Below are positions 52,978 to 60,826 of a DNA stretch of 64,000 nucleotides, piece after piece. The notes beneath the pieces were generated by a model, which worked only from the letters and a program-made list of their open reading frames with translations, was not told where the DNA came from and did not search any database. The stretch's first letter is position 1; each line of letters opens with the position of its first letter. The position numbers and the translations under genes were made by a program. This stretch comes from Roseivirga sp. (GTDB taxonomy: Bacteria > Bacteroidota > Bacteroidia > Cytophagales > Cyclobacteriaceae), in the NCBI GenBank assembly GCA_021404565.1, contig JAAWWF010000016.1, positions 62,001-126,000 of the forward strand, written 5' to 3'.

Positions 52978-53442
52978 TTATTCTGCTTTGAAGCTCAGTG
53001 AGAGTGAATTGATGCAGTATCTCAAGCCCGTAGGCCTGGGACCGTCATTAAAGACATGACCGAGGTGGGAGTCGCAGCGTGCACACACAATCTCCGTGCG
53101 TGACATACCATAGGTAGTATCGGGCAACGAAATGACATATTTGTCTTTGACGGGCTTGTAAAAACTTGGCCAGCCTGTACCAGAGTCGAACTTCGTTTGT
53201 GCGTCAAACACCGGTAGCTGACAGGCTTTGCACAAGTAGACTCCGGGCTTCTTTGAATCGTGAAAATCTCCTGTAAAGGCTCGTTCAGTACCTTTAAGTC
53301 TCAGCACGGCATATTCATCTTCCGAAAGCTGTGCTTTCCATTCAAGCTCAGTCTTTAGCACTTTTTCCAGTGATTCTTCCGAGGGATGGCAGGCACTCAG
53401 CATACCCATAGCTAGTACCAAAAGAGTAAGTGATTTTTTCAT
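52978..53442 (-). CDS. msrB: Peptide-methionine (R)-S-oxide reductase, lipoprotein form
   Basis: The 154-residue protein has a lipoprotein signal (MGMLSAC, Cys18) and then the MsrB domain: FHDSKKPGVYLCKACQLPVF and VCARCDSHLGHVF hold the two CxxC zinc pairs, DSGTGWPSFYKP the substrate loop, and GLRYCINSLSL the catalytic Cys. It reduces methionine-R-sulfoxide in proteins and, being a lipoprotein, repairs envelope proteins. Its 3' end is 67 bases from the desaturase start on the same strand. Confidence 0.95.
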   Translation of the reverse strand: MKKSLTLLVLAMGMLSACHPSEESLEKVLKTELEWKAQLSEDEYAVLRLKGTERAFTGDFHDSKKPGVYLCKACQLPVFDAQTKFDSGTGWPSFYKPVKDKYVISLPDTTYGMSRTEIVCARCDSHLGHVFNDGPRPTGLRYCINSLSLSFKAE

Positions 53443-53608
53443 TTCTCAGGTTTTAGGTCCTCGCAAAAGAGGAATTCGAGATCATCTACGACCATTCTGT
53501 ATCAGAAGGATTGAGGCACAGTCAAAAAAAATTGAGTGAGAAAGATTCAGGGTGAGGCAATCTATAGGTTGACTGCTGGTCGTATATCTCGGCCTTAATC
53601 ATATAGAT

Positions 53609-54922
53609 ATGAAAAACCTTATAAAATCGTGCCTTACCTTTTTGTTAATCCTGAGCTTCACTCCCGCCTTTGCCCAGGAAGTCAATACCAGTGACAGCCT
53701 GACTGTGCTGAAAAACATCACCATTATAGATGGTTTGGGGAATGAACCTGTAGCGGCCCAAAACCTGATCATCAAAGGTGACCGCATCTGGAAGATCACG
53801 CATCCAAATGCTGCGATTCCAGCTGAAAGCAAGGTCATCGACCTGTCTGGCCGCTATGTTATGCCGGGCATTGTGGAAAGTCATTCTCACCTGCTACCAC
53901 CGGGCAGTGACTTTCGAAAGAACAACACTTACATGCTTGATAAACTGGAGCATGCCCTGCTGGGAGGAATTACCACCATCAGGGATATGGGCGGAGACGC
54001 CCGGTTTCTTGCTCCTTTTAAGCGAGCCGCTCAGCTGGATCAGATCACCAGCCCCAATCTTCACTATGCTGCATTAATGGCCGGACCGGCCTTTTTCAAC
54101 GACCCCAGGGCAGCTGTTTCTTCTCAGGGAGTGGTACCCGGTACCGGTCCGTGGATGCCTCAAATCACCAAAGAAACCAATATACAGGAAGCTATTGCGG
54201 CCGCGAAAGGCACGGGTGCCACGGGCATTAAGCTGTATATGGATCTGGATGCTGAGTTGGTAGCTCAGCTCTCAGCAGAGGCCCATCGACAAGGGCTTAA
54301 GGTTTGGGCACATCCCTATATCGGGCCGGCACAGGCTATGGACCTGATTGAAGCTGGTGTGGATGCCATCTCGCATGCGGGACACCTGCTGATCGAGGTG
54401 AAAGGTTTTGAAACTTATCGCAAACCGGGTTTCTGGGAGTACCCGGGGAATGCCCCCGAATTGAAGGGAATATTTGATACCATGAAGGCCAAAGGGGTCT
54501 TTTTAGAGCCAACCATCTTTGTATATGATGTGATTGAGAAGCTCGACATTCCGGGGTATTACAATGACTCAAGTACCGTCATCTCTCAGCAGATTATCAG
54601 AGAGGCCTACGACATGGGGGTTCAAATGATTTTGGGTACGGACACGGTTTCAAACAATCCAACAGACCCTTATCCGCACATTCATAAGGAGATGTACCTG
54701 TTGGCTGAAGGAGCAGGCATTCCTGCGCTGGACCTGATCAAAGCAGCTACATACAATGGAGCCCAAAACCTGGGAATTGATGCTGACTATGGAAGTATTG
54801 AACCGGGCAAGGTGGCAGATTTGATTGTACTGAGCCAAAACCCTGTAGCCAATATCCGGAATACCCAGCACATCAGGCTTGTGATTAAGAATGGTCGGCT
54901 GTATTACAGAAAGGAAGAATAG
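53609..54922 (+). CDS. Secreted amidohydrolase (imidazolonepropionase-like)
   Basis: The 437-residue protein has a signal peptide (about 1-22, ending AFAQE), then the amidohydrolase layout: a small beta domain at both ends and a TIM barrel with metal ligands SHSHLLP (about 90-95), a Lys near TGIKLYMD (about 207), HPYIG (about 230), HAGHLL (about 253) and LGTDT (about 345). This composition is like that of secreted dipeptidase/Xaa-Pro- or imidazolonepropionase-related members. The real substrate cannot be told. It is monocistronic and diverges from msrB. A repeat-rich gap follows. Confidence 0.87.
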   Translation: MKNLIKSCLTFLLILSFTPAFAQEVNTSDSLTVLKNITIIDGLGNEPVAAQNLIIKGDRIWKITHPNAAIPAESKVIDLSGRYVMPGIVESHSHLLPPGSDFRKNNTYMLDKLEHALLGGITTIRDMGGDARFLAPFKRAAQLDQITSPNLHYAALMAGPAFFNDPRAAVSSQGVVPGTGPWMPQITKETNIQEAIAAAKGTGATGIKLYMDLDAELVAQLSAEAHRQGLKVWAHPYIGPAQAMDLIEAGVDAISHAGHLLIEVKGFETYRKPGFWEYPGNAPELKGIFDTMKAKGVFLEPTIFVYDVIEKLDIPGYYNDSSTVISQQIIREAYDMGVQMILGTDTVSNNPTDPYPHIHKEMYLLAEGAGIPALDLIKAATYNGAQNLGIDADYGSIEPGKVADLIVLSQNPVANIRNTQHIRLVIKNGRLYYRKEE

Positions 54923-55048
54923 CCAAAAGGCCTGGCAGCCAATTTCAGCATGGCGGAGTATGGGGAATATGGACAGAGATCGCGGCCCTCACATGGAGAG
55001 TCGGATATGTCCGGAGCAGTTGGTTTGCAGAGATTGGTTAAGCGAGGG

Positions 55049-55078
55049 AGTCGCACCGGGGGGTGCGGCTCTTTTTTT
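55049..55078 (+). terminator. Terminator, repeat-module copy 2
   Basis: AGTCGCACC-GGGG-GGTGCGGCT is followed by CTTTTTTT. Flanks GGTTAAGCGAGGG and ACCCCTC parallel those of the terminator at 46840. It would end the amidohydrolase transcript. Confidence 0.82.
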
Positions 55079-55080
55079 GT

Positions 55081-55125
55081 ACCCCTCTGTCCTATGGACA
55101 TCTCCCCTCAAAGGGGAGAATTTTG
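55081..55125. repeat. CCCCT-type dispersed repeat
   Basis: ACCCCTCTGTCCTATGGACA is followed by TCTCCCCTCAAAGGGGAGAA. Both GTCC-GGAC and CTCCCCT-AGGGGAG can form hairpins. Confidence 0.6.
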
Positions 55126-55480
55126 TACTGAGTTCCTATTCCTGAATTCATTAATGTTAAACTCTGACAGTACTACCAGCTGATCATGGAAGGAAGAGAT
55201 TTGACTCCGTTCGATAAAAGAGTTTGGGTTTGTCTGAAGGGCCAGGCTCAGTTCCAAATCGTCCTTGCCAGGGAAATTACTTTGTTTTACTACGCTACTC
55301 TAGCAATGACTTCCAGAGGAGTGATAAGGAGTAGCAAAGTCGCGCAGCCTTTTCTTATCTTTTTAAGTATTGTATTTGGTTAACACAAAATGGAGTAATC
55401 TGATCACAAAGTCCACTTCATAGCCCCGGTTACACACATATTAATTTGGTTCAGCCCTGGTTGGACATAAGGTTGGGGAA

Positions 55481-55507
55481 GCCGCATCGGGGATGCGGCT
55501 TTTTTTG
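55481..55507 (+). terminator. Terminator-like hairpin in the gene-free interval
   Basis: GCCGCATC-GGG-GATGCGGC is followed by seven T. It is of the same build as those at 46840 and 55049, but no gene precedes it directly. Confidence 0.65.
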
Positions 55508-55800
55508 TGTCTACGCTTGCCCTACGCCAAAGGCTTCGGACAACTAAGGCTTCGACACACAAGTCTCTATATAATCGAGCCTTGATCTACCACCCCCTTG
55601 CTCCCTCGTTAAAACTTCTGTGCAAACGAACTGGCAACCTCCTCGTCCACTCAAAAATGGCCTTGGTAAACGGAATTAACTCTCCTCCTTTCAGGAGGAG
55701 TCCGCTTGCACAATAGAAGAATTTGACCCTAAGATAAGTGCGGGAGGAGGTCACTATTGGTATTTCTGGACTAAAAAAGGAGTACAGAGAAAAAGGCCAA

Positions 55801-55835
55801 GAGATCGCTTCAGTCGTTCCTCCTTCGCGATGACG
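55801..55835 (-). repeat. CGTCATnGCGA dispersed repeat, one arm
   Basis: On the minus strand it reads CGTCATCGCGAAGGAGGAAC and then GACTGAAGCGATCTC. A related, longer copy is at 60541-60675. Confidence 0.55.
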
Positions 55836-55843
55836 TTTTGAAG

Positions 55844-56659
55844 CTACCCTACCTCACCTGCCACTTGCATGGCATCCATGGTTGGGTTGACACTGCCGCC
55901 ACGGGGCTCAATGGTCACAGCAAACATCCCCGCATTAGCGATCGAGCTCATTTTGGTCAATACATCTTTTTCAAGATCAAAGACGCCCATACTCACAGGC
56001 TTACCATCTACAATGGCCCAGAGCTGAAACTGCTGCTCTTCTGTCAGGTTGGAAAGATTTTGAATGCTCAGATAGGCTTCTTCCGTCTTTTTGTTCCAAT
56101 ACACACTAGCGGCAAAAGACTGCCCTTCGATCACAGAAGCCATATCCACCCTACCAAAATCAGGATTAGCGAGCACTGCAAAGTCTTTTTCTTTTTGATC
56201 CAAAAGCCTGTTTACCTTATTATTCTGATTGGCCAGCAGCTCATTGGAATTAATGACATCGGCATAGGCCGCCTGGCTTTGCTTCCAGCGACTATAGAAG
56301 TCCTGGGCCATAAAGGAAGATACCAGCGCAATGGAAATGGAAGCAGCTGCTACATAATTCCAGAGGTAAGACTTTTTAGGAGCCAGAGGAATCACCTTAG
56401 TCTCTGGCTGAGTCTCTTCTACCTCTTGGGTATGCTCCTTATCAAGAGCGGCAAAGAGGTTGTCTTTTAAACCTGAGGGTGGAGCTATGGCTGTTTCCAT
56501 GGCCAGGGCTTCCAGACCTTCTTCTATAGCATTGAGCTCTTCACGCAGTTCAGGGTGTTTGTCCAACATAGTCTCCACGGCTGCCCTTTCTTCCTGGGGC
56601 AGGTCATCGAGCGCGTAGGCTTCGAGTATTCCGGATGCTATGTAGTCTTTTATATCCAC
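55844..56659 (-). CDS. RskA-family anti-sigma factor
   Basis: The 271-residue protein has a cytoplasmic sigma-binding part (YIASGILEAYALDDLPQEERAAVETML, about 1-50), an acidic linker, one membrane helix (about 113-133, YVAAASISIALVSSFM) and a periplasmic RskA domain (about 160-265, with FAVLANPDFGRVDMASVIEGQ, EQQFQLWAIVDGKPVSMGVF and FAVTIEPRGGS). It should hold the adjacent sigma factor at the membrane until it is degraded. Its start is one base after the sigma stop. Regulated cleavage by RseP, encoded at 29734, is possible but not shown. Confidence 0.9.
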   Translation of the reverse strand: MDIKDYIASGILEAYALDDLPQEERAAVETMLDKHPELREELNAIEEGLEALAMETAIAPPSGLKDNLFAALDKEHTQEVEETQPETKVIPLAPKKSYLWNYVAAASISIALVSSFMAQDFYSRWKQSQAAYADVINSNELLANQNNKVNRLLDQKEKDFAVLANPDFGRVDMASVIEGQSFAASVYWNKKTEEAYLSIQNLSNLTEEQQFQLWAIVDGKPVSMGVFDLEKDVLTKMSSIANAGMFAVTIEPRGGSVNPTMDAMQVAGEVG

Positions 56660-56660
56660 C

Positions 56661-57191
56661 TTAGTTGCGAACTTTCTTTCTTAAATGTTTTAGTGCCGAC
56701 CGCAATCGTGACTTTACGGTACCCAAAGGTATATCAAATTCATTGGATAGCTCTGAATGCGAGAATCCTTCGAAGTACACTTTGTTGATTACGAATTGCT
56801 GTTCCTGGTCGAGGTCGGTAATCAGCTCTTTTACGCCTATTCCGTCTACCGGAATCTCCGTATTGTTTTGCTGATCGATGGTATATACGGAGTTTTCCAT
56901 GGGATCAGTTTTAGCTGATCGCTTAATTTCTTTGGAGCGGATTTTATCAATGGCCGCATTTCGCGTCATATTAAGCATCCAGGTAAACAGACGCCCTTTT
57001 TCAGCATCATACTGCTCTATCTTATCCCAGATTTTCAGAAAGATATCCTGCACTACTTCCCTGGTGACCTCCTCATCCTGGATGATGCGCATGGCTGTAC
57101 CATATAGGGCAGCTCCGTATTTATCGTATAAATAAGAGAGGGCAGCCTTGTCTTTGGCTTTTAGCTGCGATACAAGATTGCCCTCTGTCAT
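56661..57191 (-). CDS. ECF RNA polymerase sigma factor (SigK-like) with cognate anti-sigma
   Basis: The 176-residue protein has region 2 (LSYLYDKYGAALYGTAMRI, then VTREVVQDIFLKIWDKIE and RLFTWMLNMTRNAAIDKIRSK) and region 4 (LDQEQQFVINKVYFEGFSHSELSNEFDIPLGTVKSRLRSALKHLRKK). The RskA-type anti-sigma gene follows one base later, so the two form an operon. The paralogue at 47163 shares the same core. Expected role is a stress or envelope regulon. It starts 47 bases from the end of the Roco gene. Confidence 0.92.
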   Translation of the reverse strand: MTEGNLVSQLKAKDKAALSYLYDKYGAALYGTAMRIIQDEEVTREVVQDIFLKIWDKIEQYDAEKGRLFTWMLNMTRNAAIDKIRSKEIKRSAKTDPMENSVYTIDQQNNTEIPVDGIGVKELITDLDQEQQFVINKVYFEGFSHSELSNEFDIPLGTVKSRLRSALKHLRKKVRN

Positions 57192-57238
57192 GGGGTAAAT
57201 ATAACGAACTGGGTTAATCTATTGGACAGGTGTCTGGA

Positions 57239-60200
57239 TCAAATATTCTCTATTGCATCTCTTGCCAATTCATCCAGAGGCTTTAACCCCAAACGAGAGG
57301 CCAACTGATTATATTTACCAGCCATATCAACAGCAAAGTCTTTCCCATCTCTAAGAACTTTCAAAGCCTTAAAGACAGTAGAGTCTGGCTTTGTCAGATT
57401 ATTGAAGAACCGACCAATTCTCGTTTTAGAGCGAGACGGTATTTCAGCAATTGTTTCAGCAGCATTCGCTTCGGTCAAAGCATTCTCCAAGGCCTCAATA
57501 TCGCTTAATGCGAGCTTGATTTCTTTCTCAGGAAACCCTGATAGAGGTAGTTCCCTCTGCATATCTTCTTTCAAAACCTCAGTATCTCCTAGTAATTTCT
57601 CAATTTCAATATTTACCTCGGCTTTGGATGTTGCTTTAGCCGTTGCGACAGCATCTGCTACAGCTTTTGCCTCACCCTTCACACTTACAACGGGGTTTCC
57701 AATATTTGATATAACAACACTGCGATCACTTTTATCCACCGTCATCCCTATTCCTTTTAAATCATTTATTAACCACCCATCTCTTACTCTATTACCAGCA
57801 TCGCTGGCGACAACATCACTTAATATATCGCCAATATTTATTTGCTTTGTGAATTCAAAATCACAATCAACATAATATCTACCGTTCTGCAAATTTCGCT
57901 CTAGCTTCTTATAGTCATAGAATGTAGGTTTTTTCCCTTGTTTCATTCTATGATGACATTTATTACAATTACATCCAACCATCTCTTTAACATTTAGGTT
58001 TCTAAATCCTTTATGCAATGGGTCAATGTTGTTTCTAATGAAATTCAATAGCTGCTTTGAACCAAATTCATCCCCGTTTATTCTGATATCTATAACCTGC
58101 CTATTATCATCTGGGTCATTGTATTGTTGAACTTCTGCACGAGCTTTCGTATCGATATCCAATAATCTTACACCAGATTGCCAGCGTTGCTCGGCATCGA
58201 TTTTTTCATGCAACCGAACAATGACTCTTGAAAAAATTCCATGAGGCATAAAGCCGTAGTTATATTGAAAGCGCAGACTAGTTTCATATCCCCATTCTCC
58301 TGGCTGATCATTGGGTAACAATAGAGGGGTTATGTAGGTATCTCTGTCCAGCAACTTATAACAGAGGTCAAATTGATCCTTCAACAAAAGCAAAAGCAAC
58401 ATATCTTTTTCATGCCTCTTGTATTTCCTACCCCACTTATCATATGCCTGAGTGAGAGTGAACTCACCCTGTTGTTTCTCAATTTGTTGATCCGCGAGAA
58501 TATAGTACAAACCTTCTGTCAACCATCTATGGTCTAAGAAAATATAAGAGCGCAATTGGCTATCGTCAAAGTAAACAAACTCTCCTAAGGACTTGAGGTA
58601 ACTTAAACAAAGCTCAGCCTGGATTTCAGTTAGCCCAATTTCTTCACTTTCACAAATGTCGAAGAAGGTCTTTATTGGGATATATTTTTTATTCCTGAGC
58701 CTTAGTAATTCATCACGAATAAGTGTCCATTTCTTAGGAACATTACGGTTGACGATTTCAAGGTTTGAGAGCTCTTCTTCCAAGCTTGTTTTAAGATAAC
58801 TCCAACGTTCCTTATGTTTATCTCCAATGAGTTTTAAGTTTACCTGTCTAACTTGTACACTTAACTCGGGAAACAGCTTTCGATATTTATTAATTGCAAA
58901 CCCTTCGTTACTACCTTTAGCATCCATTTGATTCTCCAACACAACTACTGGACACTTTGGGCCGAGCAAATTTATTATTTGAAACCAGTAATCGAAATTG
59001 GCATTCTCTCTTCGCATATCAGAAAGTAAAACATAAAGACAGTCTTCCGTTATGAAGAATTGATGAAGCATTTTTTGAATATTTTGACCTCCAAAATCCC
59101 ATAAATGTGCCTTAATTGTGTGCTCACCATCAGAGTGTCGAAACTCCTTTCCTTTATGAATTTCGATTCCAAGAGTAGCATCTAACTTACCTTTTCTAAC
59201 TTGATAGTTTTCATCTAATAATAGTTTGGCGAATGTAGTTTTCCCAGCCCCACCTTGCCCTAGGATCATCAGTTTGGTTTCGAATAACGGACCTTCTCCT
59301 TGCTGGTCGATTTGTTCAAACCAATTAATGATATTACTTCTTCCGCCTTCAATAATGGATCTGGGCGGTGATGAAATTGGATTAAGATTAACCTTGATGT
59401 TTGCCCAGTCCTCTGTCGAACTTATGCTTCTTCCTGACTTTACAAGGCCAAGCAAAGGAGTGATGTCCTCTATGAGGTTCGAACTTAAATTCAGAGATTT
59501 CAATCTCTTCAATCCCCTTAGAGCACTAATATCTTTAACCTCATTTTCACTTAAATCAAGTGTATGCAACTGTAATAACTCCGTTATTTGGCTGAGTTGA
59601 GCGATTCTGTTGTTTTTAAGGTATAAAGTCTGAATTTTCTTATTTCTCCTCAAAAAGGAAATTTGAGTTAGGTCATTATCATTAAGTGATAACTCATACA
59701 ATTCCGTAAGCTCCTGAATAACTTGTGCATCAGTTATCGCATTATTCCTAAGGTCCAAGGATTCTAATTTTCTAAGATTCTGAATGGGCCTTAGGTCTTT
59801 GATTTTGTTGTTTTTCAAATCCAAAAACTTCAGTTCAGTTAACTCATCTAAAAAGTTTAAATCGGACAAGTTATTGCTGGCCAGAAACAATGAATCCAAC
59901 CTTTTAAGCTTGAGTGAGAATGGAACATGGCTAATATCGTTACTCTGAAGGTTTAGGCTAGTCAACCCAGGAAGCTGTTTCAAGAAGTCTAAGTCAGATA
60001 TCTGATTAAAGCTCAAATCAATCTTCTTTATTTTTTGTGCATTGTCAGAAAAATTCAATAGCCGAAGCTTATTATGACTTAGAAAAGCAGTATCCAAAAA
60101 AGGTAACTCATTCAAAAATCCACAATATGAGATTTTGTTTTTCTGCAGATTCAAATGCTTTAAATTGACTAGTTTAATCAAAGGGTTAGCCTCTAGCAAC

Positions 60201-60355
60201 TCATTAAAACCCAAGTTTAGATGAACTAGATGAGATGCAAATAGTAGACTTGCCGGAATCTCCTTAAGTCCACAAAAACTCAGGTCTAACCTACCTGTCT
60301 TTTCGATAATCTCATTTTCAATTCTCCTTTCTGCTTCCCTTTGTCCCTCAGTCAT
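57239..60355 (-). CDS. Roco protein: LRR-Roc GTPase-COR with Cys cluster and helical C-terminus
   Basis: The 1038-residue protein has an LRR solenoid of about 13 repeats (about 20-310; units such as LTSLNLQSNDISHVP and LKFLDLKNNKIKDL), a Roc GTPase with P-loop GQGGAGKTT near 366, switch II WDFGGQ near 418 and NQMD near 473 in place of NKxD, and a COR domain (about 530-780). Then come a CNCNKC cluster near 788 followed by Cys in YVDCDF near 825, and a helical C-terminus (about 880-1038). The core equals that of bacterial Roco proteins, whose GTPase is controlled by dimerisation. No kinase domain is present. Base composition looks AT-richer than its neighbours, suggesting transfer. Its role is unknown. 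Confidence 0.9.
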   Translation of the reverse strand: MTEGQREAERRIENEIIEKTGRLDLSFCGLKEIPASLLFASHLVHLNLGFNELLEANPLIKLVNLKHLNLQKNKISYCGFLNELPFLDTAFLSHNKLRLLNFSDNAQKIKKIDLSFNQISDLDFLKQLPGLTSLNLQSNDISHVPFSLKLKRLDSLFLASNNLSDLNFLDELTELKFLDLKNNKIKDLRPIQNLRKLESLDLRNNAITDAQVIQELTELYELSLNDNDLTQISFLRRNKKIQTLYLKNNRIAQLSQITELLQLHTLDLSENEVKDISALRGLKRLKSLNLSSNLIEDITPLLGLVKSGRSISSTEDWANIKVNLNPISSPPRSIIEGGRSNIINWFEQIDQQGEGPLFETKLMILGQGGAGKTTFAKLLLDENYQVRKGKLDATLGIEIHKGKEFRHSDGEHTIKAHLWDFGGQNIQKMLHQFFITEDCLYVLLSDMRRENANFDYWFQIINLLGPKCPVVVLENQMDAKGSNEGFAINKYRKLFPELSVQVRQVNLKLIGDKHKERWSYLKTSLEEELSNLEIVNRNVPKKWTLIRDELLRLRNKKYIPIKTFFDICESEEIGLTEIQAELCLSYLKSLGEFVYFDDSQLRSYIFLDHRWLTEGLYYILADQQIEKQQGEFTLTQAYDKWGRKYKRHEKDMLLLLLLKDQFDLCYKLLDRDTYITPLLLPNDQPGEWGYETSLRFQYNYGFMPHGIFSRVIVRLHEKIDAEQRWQSGVRLLDIDTKARAEVQQYNDPDDNRQVIDIRINGDEFGSKQLLNFIRNNIDPLHKGFRNLNVKEMVGCNCNKCHHRMKQGKKPTFYDYKKLERNLQNGRYYVDCDFEFTKQINIGDILSDVVASDAGNRVRDGWLINDLKGIGMTVDKSDRSVVISNIGNPVVSVKGEAKAVADAVATAKATSKAEVNIEIEKLLGDTEVLKEDMQRELPLSGFPEKEIKLALSDIEALENALTEANAAETIAEIPSRSKTRIGRFFNNLTKPDSTVFKALKVLRDGKDFAVDMAGKYNQLASRLGLKPLDELARDAIENI

Positions 60356-60540
60356 ATTTTTGAATTACTTTTTAAAGTAATTATTTGATTTTAAGAACAC
60401 AATGAAAGAAGAGAGGAATCAGAGAGGTTGGTTGACGGAATGGCCAGCGCACGCCCTATAGACCCTGAAGGGATGCCCCACACAGAGAGCCAGTCCCCGA
60501 AGTGTTTAGGCCTGAAGGAACTCTGTACTTCCTTCCATAA

Positions 60541-60675
60541 CGTCACTCCGAGGGAGGTATGACCGAATGGAGTCTCTTGGAGGATATGGGGAGGGTCTCG
60601 GGGAGACCTGCATTCAGCAGGCAGGTTGCTTCGGCAACTACCAGACTGTCGTCTATTAGTTTTCTCGCAATGACG
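60541..60675. repeat. CGTCATnGCGAG-type dispersed palindromic repeat
   Basis: It opens CGTCACTCCGAGGGAGGTAT and closes TTCTCGCAATGACG, so its ends are inverted. Elements of this CGTCATTGCGAG kind recur in intergenic DNA of many bacteria. One arm of the same family is at 55801-55835. Confidence 0.65.
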
Positions 60676-60755
60676 ATTTTGAAGGGAATGACGATCAGGA
60701 ACACAAAAAAACCAGTCCTCCGAAGTATTGGAGAACCGGCTTTCTATATCTAAAT

Positions 60756-60816
60756 GTCACCCTGAATTTATTTCAGGGTCTTAACTAAGAAGATGCTGAA
60801 ACGAGTTCAGCATGAC
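60756..60816. repeat. GTCA-CCTGAA...TTCAG dispersed palindromic repeat
   Basis: GTCACCCTGAATTTATTTCAG followed by ...GAGTTCAGCATGAC makes two nested inverted repeats. It lies between the lpdA 3' end (10 bases away, minus strand) and the CGTCAT repeat, so it may act at the end of the lpdA transcript. Confidence 0.6.
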
Positions 60817-60826
60817 GATCCGTATC

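Larger units (their letters stand above)
54923..55843. other. Repeat-rich gene-free interval
   Basis: About 920 bases without a convincing gene. They contain two terminators of similar build, one CCCCT-type repeat, one unit CCTACGCCAAAGGCTTCGG (55521-55539) and, at the right, one copy of the CGTCAT-GCG repeat. The short open frames seen here cross these structures. Confidence 0.5.
60356..60826. other. Gene-free interval between lpdA and the Roco gene, holding two dispersed repeats
   Basis: About 470 bases. Apart from the two repeats listed, there is an imperfect hairpin at about 60706-60744 (CCAGTCCTCC facing GGAGAACCGG, T run after) that could end a transcript. No coding frame is convincing. 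Confidence 0.5.

Noticed and set aside
54891-55716. Several open frames of 65-85 codons in the gap after the amidohydrolase
   Set aside because: They cross terminators and repeats on both strands and show no domain or coherent codon pattern.
55838-56470. 210-codon open frame opposite the anti-sigma gene
   Set aside because: The minus-strand frame encodes a clear RskA-type protein coupled to its sigma factor, so the opposite frame is a shadow.
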